A stretch of 16,970 bases of DNA, taken from positions 25,481-42,450 of the forward strand of contig DHLW01000012.1 of NCBI GenBank assembly GCA_002405485.1, read 5' to 3'. The position numbers were made by a program, and so were the translations under genes. Source of the stretch: Phycisphaerales bacterium UBA4658 (GTDB lineage Bacteria; Planctomycetota; Phycisphaerae; Phycisphaerales; UBA1924). The notes beneath the pieces are model-generated. The model had not been told where the DNA came from. It did no database searches and saw only the letters and a list, made by a program, of their open reading frames with translations. Shown one piece after another: positions 7,136-13,826 of the stretch (position 1 is the stretch's first letter; each line of letters begins with the position of its first letter).

Positions 7136-8764
7136 TCAGCAGGGCGCGAACCAGGCGTTGAGAAAGTCGAAGATGTCGTTCACGGTGATGCCGCCGACGG
7201 TGTTGAAGTCGGCGTCGGCATCGCCCGAGAACCAGGCGTTCAGGAACGCGAAGACGTCCCCGACCTCGACCGCGTTGGAGGCGTCGAAGTCCGCGGGGCA
7301 GACGTTCCGCATGATGACGAGCACGTCGGCGATCTCATCAGTCAGCACCATGTCGATGTCGCCGTCGTTGTCCATATCCACCGGCACGGCGCACGAGGGG
7401 TTGGCCGGTGCGGGGATGCTCTCGAGCAAGCTCATCGCGCCCGCGCCGTTGTTGAGATAGACGTTCCATCGGCCCGCGCCGAAGCTGGAGAGGATCCAGT
7501 CCAGATCGCCATCGCCATCCAGGTCGGCCAGATCGGTGCTGACGGTGTGTCCGCCGACGGCGAAGCTCGTGAAGGGCTGGAGCGTGCCGTTGCCGTTGCC
7601 CAGCAGGATCGAGCCGTTGCTGGAGAAGCTGTTGGCGGCGGAGACGTCGATGTTGCGGTCGCCGTTGAGATCGCCCGTGACGATGACCCAGTTGCTCCCG
7701 CCGATGGCGCGGTTGGAGACGTGCGTGAACGTGCCGTTGCCGTTGCCGCGGAGGATGCTGACGGTCTGGTTATCTCGGCAGCCGACGACAAGATCGAGGA
7801 TGCCGTCGTTGTTCATGTCGGCGGCGGACATGCCGTACGGCCCGTTGCAGGGCGCGGAGCCGAAGTTCACCGGAGCGGCGAACGAGCCCCCGCCGAGGTT
7901 CTGCACATAGGAATAGTTGTACGTGGCGGCATTGGCGACGACGATGTCGAGGTCGGCGTCGCCGTCGGCGTCCAGAATGCCGAAGCCACGCGGATACTGG
8001 CCCACGGCGATGACCGTCGCGGGCGTGCGGAACGTGCCGTTGCCGTTGCCAAAGCACACGGCGATCTCATGGTCGCTTGCGCTGGACGTGACGAGATCGA
8101 TGAACCCGTCGCCGTCAAAGTCGGCGACCTCGTTGGGGCTGGATTCCAGGGGGATCGGGAGCGGCGGGCTCAGCACGGGCCCGGGCAGGCACGAGCCGTC
8201 GGCCCGGTTGAGCTGCACGCGGAGATCGCTGGAGACCTCGTTGACCATGGTGAGGTCGGCCCAGCCGTCGCGGTTGAGATCACAGGCCACGCCGCCATAG
8301 ATGCGGGTCTGGGCGTTGGAGGCGTCGCGGTTGGAGATGGAGGCGATCTCGCGGAAGGTCTGGCCGCCGCCGGTGGAGCGGACGGTGAACATCCAGGAGT
8401 ATCCGGCGGTTCGCAGGAACGTCCCGTCAGCGGCCTTGAGGTTCTTGCCAAGCACAACGAGCACGACCTCGCCCGCCATGAACGTCCGCGACGGGGTGAT
8501 GGTGACGGTGCGGTCGCCGTTGCTGAAGGCGATCGTCCCGAGCGCTGGGCCGACGAGCTTGCCGAAGACCTGCATGTTCGCGCTCGTGAACGTGGCTCGA
8601 TCGACGGATCGATCGAACTCGATCACGATCGGCGCACCGGCGACGATGTTGGAGGCGTTGAGAAGCGGCACGGTTGACGTCACGGTCAACTGTGCCGACA
8701 GAGACCCGACCAAACCACCGATCGCGATGATCGCGGCGAGTGATGAGCGAAGCGTGAATCCCAT
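7136..8764 (-). CDS. Secreted FG-GAP/VCBS repeat beta-propeller with Ig-like domain and dockerin-like C-terminus
   Basis: The ATG at 8764 (542 residues) is preceded by GAGGG (8772-8776) seven bases away and gives a signal peptide cut after LSA, before QLTV; an upstream in-frame start at 8920 lacks these features. Residues about 27-128 look like a bacterial Ig-like (SbsA/Big_5-type) domain: VTSTVPLLNASNIVAGAPI, IEFDRSVD, TVTITPSRTFMAGEVVLV. Seven calcium-loop motifs follow: CDLNRDGWADL (161), ADFDGDGFIDLV (214), LDADGDADLDIV (264), ADMNNDGILDLV (315), GDLNGDRNIDV (364), ADLDGDGDLDWI (413) and VDMDNDGDIDMV (462). Several are followed by GNGNGTF. Seven repeats fit a seven-bladed propeller like integrin-alpha or PQQ-less FG-GAP proteins. 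The tail 489-542 contains two D-(V/I)-F-x-F-L-N-A-W-F repeats and ends APC. It is probably a cell-surface or extracellular binding protein; no enzyme motif is visible. Confidence 0.92.
   Translation of the reverse strand: MGFTLRSSLAAIIAIGGLVGSLSAQLTVTSTVPLLNASNIVAGAPIVIEFDRSVDRATFTSANMQVFGKLVGPALGTIAFSNGDRTVTITPSRTFMAGEVVLVVLGKNLKAADGTFLRTAGYSWMFTVRSTGGGQTFREIASISNRDASNAQTRIYGGVACDLNRDGWADLTMVNEVSSDLRVQLNRADGSCLPGPVLSPPLPIPLESSPNEVADFDGDGFIDLVTSSASDHEIAVCFGNGNGTFRTPATVIAVGQYPRGFGILDADGDADLDIVVANAATYNYSYVQNLGGGSFAAPVNFGSAPCNGPYGMSAADMNNDGILDLVVGCRDNQTVSILRGNGNGTFTHVSNRAIGGSNWVIVTGDLNGDRNIDVSAANSFSSNGSILLGNGNGTLQPFTSFAVGGHTVSTDLADLDGDGDLDWILSSFGAGRWNVYLNNGAGAMSLLESIPAPANPSCAVPVDMDNDGDIDMVLTDEIADVLVIMRNVCPADFDASNAVEVGDVFAFLNAWFSGDADADFNTVGGITVNDIFDFLNAWFAPC
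7148..7258 (-). repeat. Paired dockerin-like tail repeats in the FG-GAP gene
   Basis: Two 30-base copies (7148-7177 encoding DIFDFLNAWF and 7229-7258 encoding DVFAFLNAWF) lie exactly 81 bases apart, the same period as in the GH13 gene. Acidic segments ADFDASNAVE and ADADFNTVGG precede the copies, as expected for calcium-binding half-sites. The identical 27-residue period in both proteins shows that the tail is one portable module. Confidence 0.85.
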
Positions 8765-8910
8765 GTGCGTGCCCTCGTGCCAACGGGAGCATCGCGGGAG
8801 TCGTCCGGCGCAGGCACCCGTGTCGGCGAAGCCGCGATGGTGGCAGCAGTCGGATGCCGACGCAAGAGGGTGGCGGCGGAAAGGCGGGCGAAACCTCTCG
8901 CTGCCTGCAA

Positions 8911-8950
8911 GTGGCCACACCTGACGTCAGCATTGAGATCAGTTGGCCAC
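8911..8950 (-). other. Inverted repeat downstream of the adaptor gene
   Basis: GTGGCCA (8911-8917) and TGGCCAC (8944-8950) are perfect seven-base arms with a 26-base interior that contains the palindrome TGACGTCA. The element lies 26 bases past the stop of the adaptor gene, as a transcript-end hairpin would, but no T-run follows. A ten-base direct repeat TTGAGATCAG (8933-8942 and 8971-8980) overlaps it and the stop codon. Confidence 0.35.
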
Positions 8951-8976
8951 GGCAGCGCGCAACGTGTGATTTGAGA

Positions 8977-10851
8977 TCAGCCCTGAGAGCGGGACGCGCC
9001 GCCGGTCGGAGCGGGGCCGTCGGATCTGCCGGTGGCAGGCGGCGGAGGGCCACCCTGACCGCCACCCGGCCTGCCCGAGCCGGGACGTCCGCTTGGACGC
9101 TGGCCCGCGCCGCCGGTGGGTGTGACGTTGCCTTGTTCGTCGATCTTGAGACCCACGGCGGCGATCTCGCTCTGGTCCCAGTTCCTCGCCAGCACCTCGA
9201 TGGGCTCCGGGCGACGGATGAGCACGCGCTCACCGGCACTCAGGCCCGCGCGGATCTCGGCGAACCGGTCCGATCGCTGCCCCACCTGCACCGGACGCTT
9301 GATGAACTTGCCGGATCCGCCCGCGTCCACCACGTGCACGTACCGCACGAGGCCATCGGAGAACACCGACTGGATCGGGACGGTCATCGCCTCGCGCACC
9401 TTGCCCAGGAAGATCTCCGCCTCGCAGCGCATCGACGGCTTGAGTCCGTGATCCGCGGCGGAGCCGGGAATGATCTTGGGTGAGGCGTCGCTCTTGGTGC
9501 CTGGCTGCTGCGCCTCGGCGACCTCCTGACCGACCGGCTCGTCCTCATCCAGCGACTTCGCGCCGTGCGTGCTCGGGAGGTCGAGCGCGATCCGCACCGT
9601 GTACTCGCGGAGATTCGGATCCATCCACCGGCTGGTCTGCTCGGCGAGGATGCCGATGCTCTCAACCCGCCCGGGAAACACGCGACCGCCCGCCGCGTCG
9701 ACCTTCACGCTCGCCGCCTGACCCGGACGGATGCGTCCGGCGAGACTCTCGTGCACCTTGACGGCGGCGATCATCTCGGTGGTGTCGGGCAGGACCACGA
9801 GCAGTTCGTTGGGGAAGACCTTCTTGCCGACCTGCAACGGGCCGTCATCACCGCCCCAACGGGCGTTGTCGATGCTCGTGCCATAGACCACCAGGCCTTC
9901 GCTCGGGGCCTTGATGGTGGCCGCCACGAGCTGCTCCCGGGCCTTGTCGTGCTTCTGCTGGCGGATCTGCAGCGATTGCCGCTTGTTGTTCAGGTCCGCC
10001 TCCTTGCTCGCCAGGCGGCTGGCATTCTGACGCAGCACGCGATCGAGCTCGGCCCGCGCTTCCTCCAGATCGCTCTCCTTCTTCCGCTTGTCCTTGGGGT
10101 GCTGGAACTCCCAGTACACCGTCTTGGCGAGCACGGCCTTGTCCTTGGCCGCCTCGGCCTGCTCGAAGGCAAGTTCGTCCTGCTTCAACTGGTCCAGGGA
10201 GTAGTACCCCTTCTCCTGAAGCGAGCGGCTCTTGGCGAGCTTGTCACGCAGACGCTCAAAGTCCTTGGTCGACTTTTCCACGTCGTGGTCGAGCTCCTGA
10301 CGCTTGCTCTCGACCTCCCCGCGCTGCCACTGGGCAAGGTCCAGCTCGGCGAGTGCGACCTTCAGCTCCGCCTGCCGCTTGGCCGAGTCGTTCTCGGAGA
10401 GCTGAATCTGATACCCCTGATCGGCCTCGACCAGACTCGCCCGCGCCGATTCGAGCTGCAGCGATTCCTCATCCACGCGGGTCTGGATCGGCTCGGCGTT
10501 GAGCTTCACGAGCACATCGCCCGCCTTGACGCTGGAACCCTCGGGGATGATCTCGATGATCGTCGTCTCGGTGTCGATGGTGCTGCGGATCTCGATCTGG
10601 TTGCGGGCCTTCAGGTCGCCCGTGGCCGTGGTGGTGATATCAAAGTCCCCCACTGACACCGCCACGATGTCACTGGTCTGACGCTCCGCCGGCTTGGCTC
10701 CCCGCGAAGCGGCGTTGTCACGCCCGCCGCTGGGCTGCATGCCCGCGAGCATACCCAGCACGCCAAGACCCACCGCCGCCCCCGCCGCGTACACCACAAG
10801 GCGACCAACCCGCCGGGACGACTGCTGAGTGAGTTTTTCGGACGTTGCCAT
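8977..10851 (-). CDS. HlyD/MacA-family periplasmic adaptor (membrane fusion) protein
   Basis: The 624-residue product starts at an ATG preceded by GGAGT (10856-10860). A basic start and one membrane helix (about 17-38, VGRLVVYAAGAAVGLGVLGM) anchor it in the inner membrane. Domains in order are: the first half of a lipoyl domain (about 86-125, IEIRSTIDTETTIIEIIPEG, VKAGDVLVKL); a long charged coiled coil (about 125-310); the second lipoyl half (ATIKAPSEGLVVYG, 311-324); beta-barrel and membrane-proximal domains (IAAVKVHESLAGRIRPGQ to ERVLIRRP, about 360-547). An acidic, probably disordered insertion (about 428-465) interrupts the barrel, and the last 45 residues are Gly/Pro/Arg-rich. The family bridges an inner-membrane ABC or RND pump to an outer-membrane channel. 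No such pump gene is adjacent; the next downstream gene is the FG-GAP protein. A weak promoter (TTGACG at 10976-10981, 17-base spacer, GAGCAT at 10953-10958) may drive it. Confidence 0.92.
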   Translation of the reverse strand: MATSEKLTQQSSRRVGRLVVYAAGAAVGLGVLGMLAGMQPSGGRDNAASRGAKPAERQTSDIVAVSVGDFDITTTATGDLKARNQIEIRSTIDTETTIIEIIPEGSSVKAGDVLVKLNAEPIQTRVDEESLQLESARASLVEADQGYQIQLSENDSAKRQAELKVALAELDLAQWQRGEVESKRQELDHDVEKSTKDFERLRDKLAKSRSLQEKGYYSLDQLKQDELAFEQAEAAKDKAVLAKTVYWEFQHPKDKRKKESDLEEARAELDRVLRQNASRLASKEADLNNKRQSLQIRQQKHDKAREQLVAATIKAPSEGLVVYGTSIDNARWGGDDGPLQVGKKVFPNELLVVLPDTTEMIAAVKVHESLAGRIRPGQAASVKVDAAGGRVFPGRVESIGILAEQTSRWMDPNLREYTVRIALDLPSTHGAKSLDEDEPVGQEVAEAQQPGTKSDASPKIIPGSAADHGLKPSMRCEAEIFLGKVREAMTVPIQSVFSDGLVRYVHVVDAGGSGKFIKRPVQVGQRSDRFAEIRAGLSAGERVLIRRPEPIEVLARNWDQSEIAAVGLKIDEQGNVTPTGGAGQRPSGRPGSGRPGGGQGGPPPPATGRSDGPAPTGGASRSQG

Positions 10852-11073
10852 CAGGACTCCATGGTCTGAATTGTCGCCACCCTCACTGCCCCCGAGGGTT
10901 CGCCCCGCTCACGATCCTGGCGGGACATCGTTCGCTCCCGGCCGGATCTCGGATGCTCCAGTCGGGCATGTCCGCCGTCAATCTTGAACCGTGTCGGGGG
11001 TGTTTGGCTGCGGAGAATCCGATCGCGTGCCTCAGAGGGGTCGTCGGCGTCGAAGCTCGCTCAAATGGGTGAG

Positions 11074-11079
11074 TATCCT
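11074..11079 (+). promoter_or_regulatory. Candidate -10 box of mqnB close to the start codon
   Basis: TATCCT ends eight bases before the ATG of mqnB. Only a weak -35 match (TCGAAG, 11050-11055, 18-base spacer) is visible, and no Shine-Dalgarno sequence lies in between. If used, the transcript would begin at or next to the ATG, giving a leaderless message. Confidence 0.3.
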
Positions 11080-11087
11080 GCCAGATC

Positions 11088-11873
11088 ATGCACGTGGAGC
11101 GCGCGATCGAATCGGCCCTGCGACCCTGCGTCCTGCTGGCCGCGGCACCGGGTGAGAGCCGCGCCATCCGGCGAGGGGCGTGGGCTGCCACCGGGGCCGA
11201 TCCCGCGCCTTTGCCACCCCCTGTAGCGGATCTGGTTCCAGTTGAACTGCGGCCCGGCTTGTGGCTGGTGCAGACGGGGGTGGGCAAGGTCAGTGCGGCG
11301 ATCGCCGCGGAGTGGGCCGCCAGAACGCTGCGCCCGGCGAGCATGCTCTCCATCGGCATCGCGGGCGCACTTCCCGCCGAGGATTCCTCGAGCGCTGTGC
11401 CGCTCCTGAGCATCGTCCTGGCGACAGGCAGCATCTACGCCGACGAGGGAATTCTGGCCCCCACGGGCTTCACCGACATCGCCACCGCCGGGTTTGCTCC
11501 GAGCGGGCTGCAGGGCATGGGCGTGGTCGGGAGCCCGGTGCTGCTCAAGGCCGTTCGGAGCGTACTGACCGGCTCGCTCGGCACGCACGACTCGCCGCGC
11601 TTGGGCCCGGTGGCGACCGTCTCGACGTGCTCCGGGACCAACGCCCTGGCCCAGGCCATCGCGACCAGGACCGGAGCTCTCGCCGAGGCCATGGAGGGAG
11701 CCGCGATCGGTCACGCGCTGTCGCGGCTGCACCCCGGGGTGCACTTCGCGGAGCTGCGCGTGATCAGCAACACGACGGGCGATCGAGCGTCGCAGGTGTG
11801 GGACCTTCCCGGAGCGTTCGGGGTGCTGGAGGGGGTCGCCCGCCGACTCGCCGAGGCATGGTCGGCGGCATGA
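11088..11873 (+). CDS. mqnB: Futalosine hydrolase
   Basis: This 261-residue cytoplasmic enzyme of the nucleoside phosphorylase/hydrolase (MTAN-like) fold cleaves futalosine to hypoxanthine and dehypoxanthine futalosine in the futalosine route to menaquinone. Visible signatures are VQTGVGKVSAA (61-71), the glycine-rich SIGIAGALP (88-96), YADEG (117-121), GPVATVSTCSGTNALA (173-188), the nucleoside-binding AEAMEGAA (199-206) and the late loop RVISNTTGDR (224-233), whose Asp occupies the place of the catalytic acid of the fold. The SN-x-x-GDR form separates MqnB from MTA/SAH nucleosidase, which has SD at that place. No other mqn gene lies in the window, so the pathway is presumably dispersed. The start has no good ribosome site. 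Confidence 0.86.
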   Translation: MHVERAIESALRPCVLLAAAPGESRAIRRGAWAATGADPAPLPPPVADLVPVELRPGLWLVQTGVGKVSAAIAAEWAARTLRPASMLSIGIAGALPAEDSSSAVPLLSIVLATGSIYADEGILAPTGFTDIATAGFAPSGLQGMGVVGSPVLLKAVRSVLTGSLGTHDSPRLGPVATVSTCSGTNALAQAIATRTGALAEAMEGAAIGHALSRLHPGVHFAELRVISNTTGDRASQVWDLPGAFGVLEGVARRLAEAWSAA

Positions 11874-11999
11874 TTCCGCGTCCGTCGACCGCGAGCGGCA
11901 CCGTGACTGCTCAGACGACCCCCGCCTCGGAACGCCGCTGGGTTGCTCCCGAAGAATCGAGTATCGTGTGTCTCGCCGCGACATGAGGATGCACTCCCG

Positions 12000-12677
12000 A
12001 TGACGACCATGCCTTCAGCGCCGATGCCTGCAACGCGCACCGTGAACTCCGGCCTGGCGATCGCCGCCCTGGTGCTGGGAATCCTGAGTTTCTGCCTGCC
12101 AGTGCTCGGGCTGGTGGCCATCGTCCTGGGCGCGATGGCGCTCATCAAGGCGGGGGCCAGTCCGGAGACCCATGGCGGCAAAGGGCTGGCGATCGGCGGC
12201 ATCGTCGCGGCGGTGCTCTCGATGATCATCGTTCCGACGCTGGCGCTGGTCATTCTGCTCCCATCGCTGGGCAAGGCCAGGGCCGCGGCTCGAGAGATGG
12301 CGACGCACATGCAGCTCTCGGCCATCGGCGCCGCGCTTGGAACCTATGCCGTCAACAACAAGGGCTGGTATCCGGAGAGCGTCACAGGGTGGCAGGATCG
12401 CCTGTCGCAGCACGGGCTGGATGCCGACTTCCTGCGGTCTCCAAGGGCGCCCGAGGGTGCGACGGACTCGTACATCTACGTGCCGGGGTTGCAGAGCTCC
12501 GGATCGCCCAAGCGGATCCTTGCCTACGAGAACCCCGCGTACGTGCAGGAGGGGAAGGTCGCGGTGCTGTATCTCGATGGGCGGGTCGAATCGATGGACG
12601 TCGCCGATCTCAATCGGATCCTCGAGAGCGCGGGCCGCGCTCCCAAGCCGCCCGACGCGGGCTCGAACACACCCTGA
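12000..12677 (+). CDS. DUF4190 membrane protein fused to a pilin-like globular domain
   Basis: The ATG at 12000 (225 residues) is preferred to an in-frame start at 11943 because AGGA (11986-11989) lies ten bases ahead and the hydrophobic region then begins at residue 18. Residues 18-50 (SGLAIAALVLGILSFCLPVL and on) and 62-88 match the DUF4190 pattern: helical membrane segments joined by a short loop ending KGLAIGGIV. The last helix runs straight into VILLPSLGKARAAAREMATHMQ, nearly the same arrangement as the post-helix segment of the pilin-like protein at 2156-3034 ([17 protein letters not shown]). The head ends with a VAVLYLDGRVESM strand, where pseudopilin-type proteins have a DG(H) motif. 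No prepilin peptidase site is present, so the head should stay fixed to the membrane facing outwards. Function unknown. Its stop codon is inside a hairpin shared with mutY. Confidence 0.82.
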   Translation: MTTMPSAPMPATRTVNSGLAIAALVLGILSFCLPVLGLVAIVLGAMALIKAGASPETHGGKGLAIGGIVAAVLSMIIVPTLALVILLPSLGKARAAAREMATHMQLSAIGAALGTYAVNNKGWYPESVTGWQDRLSQHGLDADFLRSPRAPEGATDSYIYVPGLQSSGSPKRILAYENPAYVQEGKVAVLYLDGRVESMDVADLNRILESAGRAPKPPDAGSNTP

Positions 12678-12696
12678 CGCGTGCTGGCCGCGTCAG
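12674..12696. terminator. Symmetric hairpin containing both convergent stop codons
   Basis: CTGACGCG (12674-12681) and CGCGTCAG (12689-12696) form a perfect eight-base stem around a seven-base loop. The TGA of the DUF4190 gene (12675-12677) and the TGA of mutY (complement of 12693-12695) lie opposite one another in the stem. It is well placed to protect or end both transcripts, although neither side has a T-run. Confidence 0.5.
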
Positions 12697-13826
12697 ATCA
12701 GCCCGCCCTCGTCCTCCCCGAGCAGCACCCGACGCTGCGGCGTGCTGAGCGCGAGCGATCGGATGCGATCGATCGGCACAAACTCCCCGCGCGCGGGCCG
12801 GTCCTTCGCTCGCGCCCTGGCCCGGAACACAACGAAGGTCATGTGCCGGTGGGTGGCGAGGAAGTCGAACCGGCCATCCGGGAGGAGCCGATCGGCCTCA
12901 AGCCCGAGTGACCGTGCGAGCGTCCGCCGCGGGGCATCGAGATCGGGCTCCGGATGCTGGTGCGCGAGGACGTGCTCATCGGTCGGGGCCTGCCACATGC
13001 TCGCCCACATGCCGCGATCGGGTCGCTGCTCGATCAGCGTGGCGCCATCGCTGCGTGTGACCCGCGCCGACACGCACACCACTCGCGTGCGGACGGCACG
13101 GACCTTGGCCCGTGGGATCGACATCTGGCGGCCGTCCAGCCGGGCTCGGCAATGCTCACGCACGGGGCACAGTTCGCAGCGTGGCGTGGCGGGCGCTGGC
13201 AGGCAGACCGTCGCGCCCAGTTCCATCAACCCCTCGTTCAGGACGCCGGGCTGTCCGGCGGCATGCGCCAGGCCCGCGGCCTGCTCCCAGAGCCATGGAC
13301 GAACGGCGGGGTCGTCGGCGGCGGCGTCCCGGCCATGAATCCTCAGGAGCACCCGCGCAACGTTGCCATCGACGATCGGCTCTGGTCGAGCAAACGCAAT
13401 GGAGGCAATCGCTCCAGCGGTGTACGGCCCAACACCCTTGAGCCGCCGCAGGTCGCCGACGTCCTGCGGCACCTGGCCACCGAACTCCGAGACGATCTGC
13501 CTGGCCGCCGCGTGCAGATTCCTGGCCCGCCGGTAATACCCGAGCCCCGTCCACGCCGAGAGCACGTCCTGCTCGCTGGCCTCGGCGAGGGCCCGCACGC
13601 TGGGAAACAACTCGATGAAGCGGACGAACTTCTCGACCACCCGCGAGACCTGCGTCTGCTGCAGCATGGTCTCTGCGACCAGCGCGTGGTAGGGGTCGCG
13701 TCTGGGCGGGTCGGTCCCCACAAGCACGCGCCACGGCAGGGTGCGAGCGCGGGTCGGGAACCAGCGCTCGATCGCCGCCGCGAGCGCTGCCGGCTGAGGG
13801 GGTCGAACGGGCTTACTTCTTGCCAC
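12693..13826 (-). CDS. mutY: Adenine DNA glycosylase MutY
   Basis: This base-excision repair enzyme removes adenine paired with 8-oxoguanine. A GTG at 13826 gives 377 residues and a 14-base overlap with yidC; the frame is open further upstream, but that part is antisense-like, Arg-rich and inside yidC. Visible features are the catalytic E52 in AETMLQQTQV, the helix-hairpin-helix LKGVGPYTAG (129-138) with the MutY-type Tyr rather than the Lys of endonuclease III, and the catalytic D153 in PIVDGNVARVL. A [4Fe-4S] cluster is formed by C208, C217, C220 and C226. The C-terminal NUDIX-like 8-oxoG recognition domain begins near 245 (LIEQRPDRGMWASMWQAP). The cluster spacing is C-x8-C-x2-C-x5-C, two residues longer in the first gap than the usual x6. 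Overlap with yidC suggests co-transcription and translational coupling. Confidence 0.95.
   Translation of the reverse strand: MARSKPVRPPQPAALAAAIERWFPTRARTLPWRVLVGTDPPRRDPYHALVAETMLQQTQVSRVVEKFVRFIELFPSVRALAEASEQDVLSAWTGLGYYRRARNLHAAARQIVSEFGGQVPQDVGDLRRLKGVGPYTAGAIASIAFARPEPIVDGNVARVLLRIHGRDAAADDPAVRPWLWEQAAGLAHAAGQPGVLNEGLMELGATVCLPAPATPRCELCPVREHCRARLDGRQMSIPRAKVRAVRTRVVCVSARVTRSDGATLIEQRPDRGMWASMWQAPTDEHVLAHQHPEPDLDAPRRTLARSLGLEADRLLPDGRFDFLATHRHMTFVVFRARARAKDRPARGEFVPIDRIRSLALSTPQRRVLLGEDEGGLI

Noticed and set aside
6602..8677. 691-codon open frame on the plus strand opposite the GH13 and FG-GAP genes
   Set aside because: It is antisense to two genes with clear domains, signal peptides and ribosome sites. 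Its product is a low-complexity Val/Gly/Arg/Asp-rich sequence with no motif, as expected from GC-rich DNA read in a shadow frame.
11943..11967. Possible promoter for the DUF4190 gene (TTGCTC and TATCGT)
   Set aside because: The spacer would be 13 bases, too short for a sigma70-type promoter.
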